Below are positions 32,782 through 41,145 of a DNA stretch of 64,000 nt, in pieces. Within the stretch, counting starts at the first letter, position 1. Each line of letters starts with the position of its first letter. A model generated the notes under the pieces. That model did no database searches, had not been told where the DNA came from, and saw only the letters and a program-made list of their open reading frames with translations. The translations under genes were made by a program, and so were the position numbers. This DNA comes from JAKOQB01 sp036824465 (GTDB lineage Bacteria > Pseudomonadota > Gammaproteobacteria > Burkholderiales > Burkholderiaceae_F), in contig DAITAC010000003.1 of the NCBI GenBank assembly GCA_036824465.1, positions 1-64,000 of the forward strand, written 5' to 3'.

Positions 32782-35629
32782 GATCGCGCTCGCGATACAA
32801 CTGCTCCTGCGCCGTGTTGAAGCGCTGGTAGCCGCGTTGCCATTCCGACGGCTGAGTGACATGCATGACCTGCACCGCAGTGACCTTGTACTCGGGGCAA
32901 TTGGTGGCCCAGTCCGAGCTGTCGGTCGTGATCACGTTCGCACCGCTCTCCGGGAAATGGAACGTCGTGTACACCACACCCGGGGCCACGCGTTCGGTGA
33001 CGGTGGCGCGCAGCACGGTCTGTCCGGCGCGGCTTTCGACGCCGACCCAGTCGCCATCGCGGATGCCGCGCTCGGCCGCATCGTGCGGATGAATCTCGAG
33101 CAGGTCCTCATGGTGCCACTGCACGTTATCCGTGCGCCGCGTCTGCGCGCCGACGTTGTACTGCGTCAGTACGCGGCCGGTGGTCAGCAGCAGCGGGTGC
33201 TTGCGCGTGCCCTTCTCGTCGCTCGGCACGTACCTGGTGATGATGAACTTGCCCTTGCCGCGCACGAACTCGTCGACGTGCATGATCGGCGTGCCGTCCG
33301 GTGCGTTGTCATTGCACGGCCACTGGATGCTGCCCAGGCGGTCGAGCTTGTCGTAATCGACGCCGGCAAACGTTGGGGTAAGTGCCGCAATCTCCGCCAT
33401 GATCTCGGCCGGATGCGCATAGTGCATCGCACAGCCGAGCGCATTGGCCAGCAGCATCGTGACTTCCCAGTCGGCGTAGCCGGCCAGCGGCTGCATCACC
33501 TTGCGTACGCGCGAAATGCGCCGCTCGGCATTGGTGAAGGTGCCGTCCTTTTCGAGGAACGTTGAGCCCGGCAGGAACACGTGCGCGTACTTGGCGGTCT
33601 CGTTCAGGAAGATGTCCTGCACGACGATGCACTCCATCGCCGACAACGCCGCCGCCACATGCTGCGTGTCCGGATCGGACTGCACCAGGTCCTCGCCCTG
33701 GCAGTACAGCCCCTTGAAGCTGCCGGAGAGCGCCGCTTCGAACATGTTCGGGATGCGCAGCCCCGGCTCGGGCTGGATCTCGACACCCCAGGCGGCCTCG
33801 AAGGCGCCACGCACGGTCGCGTCCGATACGTGCCGGTAGCCCGGCAGTTCATGCGGGAACGAGCCCATATCGCACGAGCCCTGCACATTGTTCTGGCCTC
33901 GCAGCGGATTCACGCCGACGCCTTCGCGACCGAGGTTGCCGGTGGCCATTGCGAGATTGGCGATCGCCATCACCGCGGTCGAACCCTGTGCATGTTCGGT
34001 CACGCCCAGGCCGTAGTAGATCGCACCGTTCTTGCCGTTGGCATACAGCCGCGCCGCGCCGCGCACGAGTTCAACGGGCACGCCGGTGGCCGCCTGCATC
34101 TGCTCGGGCGAGTTCTCCGGCCGTGCGATGAAATCGCGCCATTGCGCGAATGCCTTGGCCTCGCAGCGTTGCGCAACAAAGGCTTCATCGACCAGCCCTT
34201 CGCTGACGATCACATGCGCGAGGCTCGCGAGCACCGCGACGTTGGTGCCGGGCGCGAGTTGCAGGTGGTAGTCGGCTTTCACATGCGCGCCGTCGACCAG
34301 ATCGATGCGCCGCGGATCGATCACGATCAGCTTCGCGCCCTGGCGCAGCCGCCGTTTCATGCGCGACGCGAACACCGGATGCGCCTCGCTCGGATTGGCG
34401 CCGATGACCATGATCACATCGGCCTGTTCGACCGATTTGAAGGTCTGCGTGCCGGCCGATTCGCCCAGCGTCTGCTTCAGCCCGTAGCCCGTCGGCGAGT
34501 GACACACGCGGGCGCAGGTGTCGACGTTGTTGTTGCCGAAGGCGGCGCGCACCAGCTTCTGCACCAGAAAGGTCTCTTCGTTGGTGCAGCGGCTCGATGT
34601 GATGCCGCCGATCGAATCGCGGCCGTGCCTGCCCTGGATCTCGCGCAGGCGCCGCGCCGCGTAGCCGATCGCCTCGTCCCAGTCCACCTCGCGCCACGGA
34701 TCGGTGATTCTTTCGCGGATCATCGGCCGCGTCACGCGGTCGGGATGCGTGGCATAGCTCCACGCAAAACGGCCCTTGACGCACGCGTGGCCTTCGTTGG
34801 CGTCGCCGTGCTTGTACGGCACCATGCGCACGACCGTTTCGCCCTTGAGCTCCGCCTTGAAGGCGCAGCCCACACCGCAGTACGCGCACGTGGTCACCGC
34901 GACGCGGTCGGGCGGTCCGAGCGCATTCAGCGATTTCTCCCGCAGCGAACCGGTCGGACACGCGGCCACGCAGGCGCCGCAGGACACGCATTCGGACTGC
35001 ATGAACGGCAGGCCACCGGCGCTGATGCGCGAGTCGAAGCCGCGCCCCTCGACCGTCAGCGCAAACGTGCCCTGTGTTTCCTCGCAGGCGCGCACGCAGC
35101 GGTTGCACACGATGCACAGCGCGGGGTCGAACGCGAAGTAGGGGTTCGAGGCATCGACCGGCTCGGCGCAGTGACTGGCCTCGCCGGTGTAGCGCACGGC
35201 GCGTACGCCAAGCGTCCCGGCGATGCGCGCGAACTGGGTGTCGCGGTCGATTGGGCGACCCGCATCGTCATGCGGGTGATCGGACAGATACAGCTCCATC
35301 ACGCCGCGACGCAGCCGCGCCAGTTTCTCGCTTTGCGTGCGCACCTGCATGCCGGATTCGGCCGGCGTCGTGCAGGACGCCGGGTAGCCCTTGCGGCCCT
35401 CGATCTCGACCAGGCACAGCCGGCACGAGCCCCATGCTTCGAGGCTGTCGGTCGCACACAGCATCGGGATCTCGATCCCGGCTTCGATCGCCGCGCGCAG
35501 CACTGACGTGCCAGCCGGCACCGTGACCGCGCGGCCGTCGATGGCGAGCGACACCGTGGCTTCGCCCGCGCGCGCGGGCGTGCCGTGATCACGGTCATCG
35601 AAGCTTCGCTTCAGTTCAGTTGCCTGCAT
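32765..35629 (-). CDS. fdsA: NAD-dependent formate dehydrogenase alpha (molybdenum) subunit
   Basis: 954 aa. N-terminus: 2Fe-2S ferredoxin domain (CATDSLEAWGSCRLC), His-Cys 4Fe-4S region, and two 4Fe-4S clusters (CIVCNRCVRAC; CVSCGACVAACP); then CAYCGVGC for a further 4Fe-4S, and the bis-MGD molybdopterin domain. Mo ligand Cys376 in ARVCHSPTGYG, with His next to it. Oxidises formate to CO2. ATG 35629 has AAGGAG 6 nt upstream; the TTG two codons earlier is not needed. Confidence 0.96.
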   Translation of the reverse strand: MQATELKRSFDDRDHGTPARAGEATVSLAIDGRAVTVPAGTSVLRAAIEAGIEIPMLCATDSLEAWGSCRLCLVEIEGRKGYPASCTTPAESGMQVRTQSEKLARLRRGVMELYLSDHPHDDAGRPIDRDTQFARIAGTLGVRAVRYTGEASHCAEPVDASNPYFAFDPALCIVCNRCVRACEETQGTFALTVEGRGFDSRISAGGLPFMQSECVSCGACVAACPTGSLREKSLNALGPPDRVAVTTCAYCGVGCAFKAELKGETVVRMVPYKHGDANEGHACVKGRFAWSYATHPDRVTRPMIRERITDPWREVDWDEAIGYAARRLREIQGRHGRDSIGGITSSRCTNEETFLVQKLVRAAFGNNNVDTCARVCHSPTGYGLKQTLGESAGTQTFKSVEQADVIMVIGANPSEAHPVFASRMKRRLRQGAKLIVIDPRRIDLVDGAHVKADYHLQLAPGTNVAVLASLAHVIVSEGLVDEAFVAQRCEAKAFAQWRDFIARPENSPEQMQAATGVPVELVRGAARLYANGKNGAIYYGLGVTEHAQGSTAVMAIANLAMATGNLGREGVGVNPLRGQNNVQGSCDMGSFPHELPGYRHVSDATVRGAFEAAWGVEIQPEPGLRIPNMFEAALSGSFKGLYCQGEDLVQSDPDTQHVAAALSAMECIVVQDIFLNETAKYAHVFLPGSTFLEKDGTFTNAERRISRVRKVMQPLAGYADWEVTMLLANALGCAMHYAHPAEIMAEIAALTPTFAGVDYDKLDRLGSIQWPCNDNAPDGTPIMHVDEFVRGKGKFIITRYVPSDEKGTRKHPLLLTTGRVLTQYNVGAQTRRTDNVQWHHEDLLEIHPHDAAERGIRDGDWVGVESRAGQTVLRATVTERVAPGVVYTTFHFPESGANVITTDSSDWATNCPEYKVTAVQVMHVTQPSEWQRGYQRFNTAQEQLYRERDRAFTG

Positions 35630-37169
35630 CAGCAACTCCTTCCCCGAAGTCGCCGGGGTAGTGGTTCAGCGCGGAGAGCACCGGATATGGCGTCATCCCG
35701 CCCATTGCGCACAACGAGCCGTCGACCATCGTCTCACACAACTCGCGCAGCAGGACAGTCTGCTGCGCGCGGTTGCGGCCGGCGATGATCTCGTCGATCA
35801 CTTCGACGCCGCGCACCGCGCCGACGCGGCACGGCGTGCACTTGCCGCACGATTCGAACGCGCAGAACTGCATCGCGAAGCGCGCCAGTCGCGCGAGGTT
35901 CGCCGTATCGTCGTGGACCACGATACTGCCGTGACCGATCACGGCGCCAAGCTCGGCATAACGTTCGTAGTCGAGTGGGACATCCCACTGGTGCTCGGGG
36001 ACGTAAGCACCGAGCGGCCCGCCCACCTGCACCGCGCGAATCGGCCGGCCAGAAGCGGTGCCGCCGCCGTAAGTCATCAGCAGTTCGCGCAGCGTGATGC
36101 CGAAGGCCGTTTCGATCAGGCCGCCGCGCTTGATGTTGCCGGCCAGCTGCACCGTCAGCGTGCCGCGCGAGCGCCCGACACCGTAGTCACGATAGAACGC
36201 GGCGCCGCGGGAAAGAATGATCGGCACGGTGGCCAGCGTGACCACGTTGTTGATCACGGTCGGCTGGCCGAACAATCCCTTGATTGCCGGCAACGGTGGC
36301 TTCGCGCGCACCACGCCGCGGCGGCCTTCGAGGCTTTCCAGCATGGCGGTCTCTTCGCCGCACACGTACGAGCCGGCGCCCTTGCGCACCTCGACATCGA
36401 AGGCTCGCCCGCTGCCGAGCACGCTCGCGCCGAGCAGACCCGCGGCACGCGCCCGCTCGATGGCGGTGTTCAGCATCGCGATGGAATGCGGATACTCGCT
36501 GCGCACGTAGATGTAGCCCATCGTCGCGTTCACCGCGAGGCCGGCAATCGTCATGCCTTCAATCAGCGTGAACGGATCGCTTTCCATCAGCAGGCGGTCG
36601 GCGAAGCTGCCCGAGTCGCCCTCGTCGGCGTTGCACACGATGTATTTCGTGCCCCCTTCGGCCTGCAGCGCCGTACGCCACTTGATGCCGGTCGGAAACG
36701 CCGCGCCGCCACGGCCGCGCAGGCCAGAATCGATCACCTCCTGCACGATGGTTTCGGGCGCCAGCGCCAGCGCACGGCGTAATCCGGCGAGACCGCCGTG
36801 TGCCTCGTAGTCGGCGAGCGAAACCGGGTCGGTCGTGCCGATACGCGCGAAAGTCAGTCGCTGCTGCGAGGCGAGCCACGGCAGTTCTTCGACCTTGCCG
36901 AGTGTGAGCGCATGCTCTTTGCCCTGCATGAAACCGGCATCAAATAGCGAGGCGACATCCTCCGGCGCGACGGGGCCGTAGCCGACCCGGCCTTGCGGGG
37001 CGGCGACTTCGACCAGCGGCTCGAGCCAGAACAAGCCGCGCGAGCCGTTGCGAACGATGTCGACAGCAATGCCGCGCGCGCGCGCGACCGCGGCGACCTC
37101 AGCGGCGACCGCGTCGGCACCGACCGCAAGCGCGGTGGAATCGCCCGGCACGAAGATGGTCGTGATCAT
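35616..37169 (-). CDS. fdsB: NAD-dependent formate dehydrogenase beta (diaphorase) subunit
   Basis: 517 aa. NuoF-like: thioredoxin-like N-terminus, FMN/NADH motif GLRGRGGAAFPTGIKW, KYIVCNADEGDSGSFADR, GAGSYVCGEETAM, and the 4Fe-4S site ESCGKCTPCRVG. Passes electrons from fdsA to NAD+. Overlaps fdsG by 4 bp and fdsA by 14 bp. The order of genes and domain composition match soluble fds systems. Confidence 0.96.
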   Translation of the reverse strand: MITTIFVPGDSTALAVGADAVAAEVAAVARARGIAVDIVRNGSRGLFWLEPLVEVAAPQGRVGYGPVAPEDVASLFDAGFMQGKEHALTLGKVEELPWLASQQRLTFARIGTTDPVSLADYEAHGGLAGLRRALALAPETIVQEVIDSGLRGRGGAAFPTGIKWRTALQAEGGTKYIVCNADEGDSGSFADRLLMESDPFTLIEGMTIAGLAVNATMGYIYVRSEYPHSIAMLNTAIERARAAGLLGASVLGSGRAFDVEVRKGAGSYVCGEETAMLESLEGRRGVVRAKPPLPAIKGLFGQPTVINNVVTLATVPIILSRGAAFYRDYGVGRSRGTLTVQLAGNIKRGGLIETAFGITLRELLMTYGGGTASGRPIRAVQVGGPLGAYVPEHQWDVPLDYERYAELGAVIGHGSIVVHDDTANLARLARFAMQFCAFESCGKCTPCRVGAVRGVEVIDEIIAGRNRAQQTVLLRELCETMVDGSLCAMGGMTPYPVLSALNHYPGDFGEGVADAGN

Positions 37170-37669
37170 CGGCTGTCGGCCGCGCGCAGCGCCGCGACGA
37201 GTTCATCAAGGCGCGCTGGCGTCAGGCGGGCGTACACGCGCTCGCCGATCATCGCGGACGGCGCGTTGGCGCATTGGCCAAGGCAGTAGACCGGCTCGAC
37301 GGAGAACCCTCCATCTGCGCTGGTGTGGTGGTCCGTGCAGTGCAGCGAAACCTTCGCGTGGTCCATCAGCGCAGCGCACCCCATGCTCTGGCAGGCCTCG
37401 GCCTGGCAGATCTGCAGCACGTGCCGGCCCGGCGGATGCCGGCGGAAGTGGTGATAGAAGGTGATGACGCCGTGCACTTCGGCGCGTGAGAGGTTCAGCG
37501 CGCGCGCGATCCGCGTCTCGCATTCCGCGGGCAGGTAGCCCAGAAGTTCCTGCACCTCATGCAGCAGCGGCAGCAACGCACCGGGGCGTTGCGCGTGGCG
37601 CTTGATGGCTGCGGTGACGGCCGCAGCGACTTCGGCCGATGACACTGTTGAGCGTTCTGGCGCGGTCAT
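37166..37669 (-). CDS. fdsG: NAD-dependent formate dehydrogenase gamma subunit (NuoE-like)
   Basis: 167 aa from the ATG at 37669. NuoE-like 2Fe-2S protein with cysteines in CQAEACQSMGC and CLGQCANAPS. GALLPLLHEVQELLGYLPAE is the family N-terminal helix. The upstream start at 37705 is an alternative; neither has a good ribosome site. First gene of the formate cluster; about 250 bp of leader precede it, with no regulator gene (fdsR) next door. Confidence 0.93.
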   Translation of the reverse strand: MTAPERSTVSSAEVAAAVTAAIKRHAQRPGALLPLLHEVQELLGYLPAECETRIARALNLSRAEVHGVITFYHHFRRHPPGRHVLQICQAEACQSMGCAALMDHAKVSLHCTDHHTSADGGFSVEPVYCLGQCANAPSAMIGERVYARLTPARLDELVAALRAADSR

Positions 37670-37926
37670 CGCATCAGCAAGAAAAGCCGGGGGAACGCCG
37701 CGCATCGGCAACGGTAGGCAACACGCGGCGGGTCTATTCGGCGACAAGGAACCATACACCCGGCGGGCGATCCGGTGCGAGGTTGCCTCGCAAGCTTCCG
37801 CGTCAAGCGAGCGGATTCGTGGCGAGTTCCCGTCGCGCGTACGCGGTCGCGGACGGTGCTTCGGCGACCGCTTTCGCGACAAGGAGCGCCAACGAATCTC
37901 GTTCAATCGCTGACGCGAACGAGATG
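37670..37926. other. intergenic leader upstream of fdsG
   Basis: 257 bp between fdsG and the WS/DGAT gene, both on the minus strand. Must hold the fds promoter, but I find no convincing -35/-10 pair and no clear palindrome. Confidence 0.35.
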
Positions 37927-39432
37927 TCAGTGCTGAGCAGCTTTTGACGCCTTGCCGTGTCTGTTCGCAGTTCTTGCAGCGCGCCTGTGTGTCGCAGGCT
38001 TGCGCGGCGCAGCCTTGGCGACGGCGGCCTTCTTCTCGCGTTGCCGAACCGCGGCCAGCATCGTGTCGAACTCGCGGTGGAAATGCGCGGTGATCGCCTC
38101 GGGGTCGGGCACGAGGTGCGCATCGGCAATCACGGACAGTGATGCGTAACCCTTGTAGCTCAGGATGCTGATCCCCATGCCAAGTTCTCGGCCCGGATAC
38201 GGCACCCAGAATGTCATGCGATTGATCGGGACGCCGGCCAGATAGATGGTTTCCTTCGGTCCGGCGACGTTGGTCATCACGAGACTGGCCTTGGCTCCGA
38301 ACAATCGCCCGGCGATGTCTTCGACCATCTTCGGACCGCGGCCAAGCAGATTGAACAGTGCCAGAATCGCTGCCGGCTCCGGTGAACGCTTGAGTTCGTC
38401 CATGCGCGCCTTGGTCAGGCGCAGCCGCTGCAGCGGATCCTTGCTGGGGATCGCCAGTTCAAGGATGACGAGGCCGAATTCGTTGCCGAGTTCCTGCGCA
38501 CGTTCGGGCGGCCTGAGATCGACCGGGACCATTGCATGCACGGTCATGTGGTCGACGTCGACACCGCGCTTCTTCAGATAGGCGCGCAATGCGCCGGTCA
38601 TGCCGGCAATGAGCACGTCATTGATCTTGGCGCCCGACGGAGCGCCGATGGCCTTGACCTCCTTCAGAGAAACGAGTTCTGACCACGCCACGCGCTTCGC
38701 GAGCCCGAACTCGCCCTTGAGCGGGGAGTGCGGATCGCGCCGCTTGAGCAGCTCGCCAGCCAGTGTGACCGCTCCCGCAAGGACCAAGGCAGCCTGCTCG
38801 AGCGCCTTCTTCGGATGCTTGACGGTGTCGACTGCGGTGTCCACTGCAGAGCGCGCTTGCTTGTACGACCGTTCGACGGTGCCGAACGCCGGCGCGAACA
38901 TTCGCTCGATCAAGCCGGGCGCGGCCGCCGATGTTTTCGGTGCGGCGGCGGGCGCGAGCGGCGCGTCGGGCGTGGTGTCGAACAGCGCGCGGGCGATCGT
39001 CAGGTTGGCGGTGCCGTCGCCGATGCAGTGGTGAATTCGTGTGACGAGCGCGCTGCCGCCGTCGACACCATCGACGACGTGGATGTCCCACAGCGGTCGT
39101 GAGCGATCGAGCGGCGTGCTGGTGAGGTCGTTGATCAGCGCTGTCAGCGCCACCTTGTCGCCCGGTGGCGGCAGCGCCACGTGATGAAGTTGCTGGTCGA
39201 TCTCGAAATCCGGCATGTCCTCCCAATGGGGCGTGGCGATAGGCAATCCCCGCTCGACGACGCGCTGACGAAAACGCGCGAACTGGGCCAACCGGTGCGT
39301 GTAGACCGCTTTGACCTTCTCGAAGTCGAGCGGTTTGCGGGTCAGCATGATGCCCGTGATCACCGCGGAATTCACCGGACCATCGATGTGGTACCACGCC
39401 GCATCGACGGGCGTCATGGGGTGCGTTGTCAT
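37927..39432 (-). CDS. wax ester synthase/diacylglycerol acyltransferase (WS/DGAT)
   Basis: 501 aa. Catalytic HHxxxDG at 134-140 (HHCIGDG), PLDRSRPLWDIHVV, the later NDVLIAGMTGALRAYL, and GFNV-like PGRELGMGISILSY. Esterifies acyl-CoA with diacylglycerol or fatty alcohol; found in storage-lipid producers. The last 40 residues are Lys/Arg/Ala-rich, an unusual basic tail (KKAAVAKAAPRKPATHRRAA), possibly membrane or nucleic-acid binding as in PHA-granule proteins. Confidence 0.92.
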   Translation of the reverse strand: MTTHPMTPVDAAWYHIDGPVNSAVITGIMLTRKPLDFEKVKAVYTHRLAQFARFRQRVVERGLPIATPHWEDMPDFEIDQQLHHVALPPPGDKVALTALINDLTSTPLDRSRPLWDIHVVDGVDGGSALVTRIHHCIGDGTANLTIARALFDTTPDAPLAPAAAPKTSAAAPGLIERMFAPAFGTVERSYKQARSAVDTAVDTVKHPKKALEQAALVLAGAVTLAGELLKRRDPHSPLKGEFGLAKRVAWSELVSLKEVKAIGAPSGAKINDVLIAGMTGALRAYLKKRGVDVDHMTVHAMVPVDLRPPERAQELGNEFGLVILELAIPSKDPLQRLRLTKARMDELKRSPEPAAILALFNLLGRGPKMVEDIAGRLFGAKASLVMTNVAGPKETIYLAGVPINRMTFWVPYPGRELGMGISILSYKGYASLSVIADAHLVPDPEAITAHFHREFDTMLAAVRQREKKAAVAKAAPRKPATHRRAARTANRHGKASKAAQH

Positions 39433-39513
39433 GGCAGGTGCTTCCAGGAGAAACAGCGCGCCTCTTCGCCGCGCTGTGCAGGACAGTCGGTGACGCCGGC
39501 CGGCGCTCGACGC

Positions 39514-39939
39514 TCAGCCGCCCTTGGCCTTGGCGCGGAGAATTCTTCCGGCCCGGGCAACATCTTTCGGCTTGACCCAGAGAATCGCACCCCAGCGTCC
39601 TTCGCCTGCCGTCAGGCCATCAACGGCCGTGATGTTGATGCCGCGCTCGGCAAGCCGCTTCAAATTGTCTGCCAGCGCTCCCGGGCGATCTTGACCCCTG
39701 ACTAGGAAACCGGCTTTCTTCTCGCTGAAAACCAGCCCGGCTTTCTTTGCCGCCGCGCTGAATTTGCGCGTGTCGTCGGGAATGACGTCAATCCGGGAGC
39801 GGCGGCCGCTCGGGAATCCCTTGCAGGCAAGCAGATTGATCCCCGCGCTCACGAGAGTCGCGAGCACGTTGAACGCCTGGCCGGGCTTGTTGGAGACCAA
39901 GGTCGAGAAGTAGTGCACCTTGAGTACGGTGTCAGGCAT
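39514..39939 (-). CDS. ACT domain protein
   Basis: 141 aa with two ACT-like halves: YFSTLVSNKPGQAFNVLATL and VRGQDRPGALADNLKRLAER. The ACT fold binds amino acids or similar ligands. The start at 39939 has GGGAGGGG; the longer frame to 39957 is only six residues more. About 80 bp after the WS/DGAT start on the same strand (upstream of it). Regulatory role only inferred. Confidence 0.8.
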   Translation of the reverse strand: MPDTVLKVHYFSTLVSNKPGQAFNVLATLVSAGINLLACKGFPSGRRSRIDVIPDDTRKFSAAAKKAGLVFSEKKAGFLVRGQDRPGALADNLKRLAERGINITAVDGLTAGEGRWGAILWVKPKDVARAGRILRAKAKGG

Positions 39940-40129
39940 CGTCCCCTCCCTTCCCATGGCCTTCCGTTGTGCTGCACACCCCTAGCCTAAGACTCCGCGA
40001 CCGCCAATGCACGTGCCGACCGCTGCATGCGATTCGGCTTTGGCACCACCACCGTGGTTGCGGTATCCAGCGACCGAACCCGTTGCGGCCGGAAGCAGGC
40101 CGGGCGCACCCCAGCAGTATCGTGTGCGC

Positions 40130-40357
40130 ATGGCAATCCGCGTGGAGTGCTACGCCGGCTATCGCGGCGACCAGGAGCCGACTGCGTTCTGGCTCGGCGA
40201 GCGTCGCCTCGCGGTGCGTGCCATCGTTGACCGCTGGTTCGCGCCGACGCAACGCTGGTTCAAGGTCGACGCCGATGACGGGGATGCCTACGTGCTGCGG
40301 CACGACGAGACGAGCGGGGAGTGGGAACTCGCCGCGTTCACGCGCGGCACCGGCTGA
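40130..40357 (+). CDS. small conserved protein, 75 aa (DUF6504-like)
   Basis: MAIRVECYAGYRGDQEPTAF, WLGERRLAV-IVDRW, FKVDADDGDAYVLRHDE: matches the small soluble family in which a GYR/K-ExPxxF-LG pattern precedes a WY/F-P-xxFKV pair and YxLRHDE. Function unknown. The ATG at 40130 gives a normal family length; the open frame from 40007 is longer but unsupported. Confidence 0.7.
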   Translation: MAIRVECYAGYRGDQEPTAFWLGERRLAVRAIVDRWFAPTQRWFKVDADDGDAYVLRHDETSGEWELAAFTRGTG

Positions 40358-40384
40358 GAGCGGGCGCCGCCCTCGCACCAAGCG

Positions 40385-41026
40385 TTATCGCGGCCGGAAC
40401 ACGAGAAAATACTGGTGCGGCAGGAACGTGTGAGACATCGCCAGCACATATCCGGTGCGCTGCATTTCCTCGGTCACCTGCTGCGAAGGGATCCGCGCAC
40501 TCACCGGCGGGCCGACCGGTGAGTCGCGGGTGAAGTCGATGATCGCCACTTCGCCGCCCGGCTTGAGATAGCCGATCAACTTGCGAAAGTATTTTTCCCG
40601 CTCGTCGATGTGATGGTAGGTGTCGACCATCAGCACGCGGTCGACCTTGCCTGGCAGCAGCGGATCGTCGGGCTTGCCGAGGACAGCCTCGACGTTGGGC
40701 AGCTTCTCGCGCTTGGCGCGCTCGGCAAGGTAGCGCACCATGTCCGGCTCGATGTCGACCGCGAACACGCGGCCCTTGGGGGTCATGTGCGCAAGCCGGA
40801 CCGCGAAGTACCCGGTGCCCGCGCCGATGTCGGCGACGGCCGCGTCAGGCGCGAGGCGCAGCGCCTGGATCACTTCGTGGGGCTTCTGCCAGCGATCGCG
40901 GGCCGGATCGTCAAACGCGCGCGCCCATCTTTCCGCGCCCGAGAAATCGTGCTGATGGGTGTTCGGCGTTTCCGCCCAACCGTTCGCGCAAGCGAGCGCA
41001 AGAAGTGCCAGGAACGCGCGTCTCAT
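40385..41026 (-). CDS. exported class I SAM-dependent methyltransferase
   Basis: 213 aa. A cleavable signal peptide (ending GWAE, residue about 19) precedes a methyltransferase fold with motif I VADIGAGTGYFAVRLA. Post-I acidic is AVDIEPDM. Exported SAM-methyltransferases are odd because SAM is cytoplasmic, but this family (MT with signal peptide, usually near stress genes) is widespread. Substrate unknown. Divergent from the DUF255 gene. Confidence 0.82.
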   Translation of the reverse strand: MRRAFLALLALACANGWAETPNTHQHDFSGAERWARAFDDPARDRWQKPHEVIQALRLAPDAAVADIGAGTGYFAVRLAHMTPKGRVFAVDIEPDMVRYLAERAKREKLPNVEAVLGKPDDPLLPGKVDRVLMVDTYHHIDEREKYFRKLIGYLKPGGEVAIIDFTRDSPVGPPVSARIPSQQVTEEMQRTGYVLAMSHTFLPHQYFLVFRPR

Positions 41027-41145
41027 GCTTGTCTTTGCCTTGAATTGAATGGCCTATCTTCGCAGCATTCGCGGCGTTTGCACGATGCGCACGCAACGGG
41101 TCGAACGGGGCTACGCTCGGTTGCACAACTGATCGGAGCGCCTTG

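Noticed and set aside
33581..35506. 641-codon open frame antisense to fdsA
   Set aside because: Arg/His-rich shadow of fdsA, no recognisable motif.
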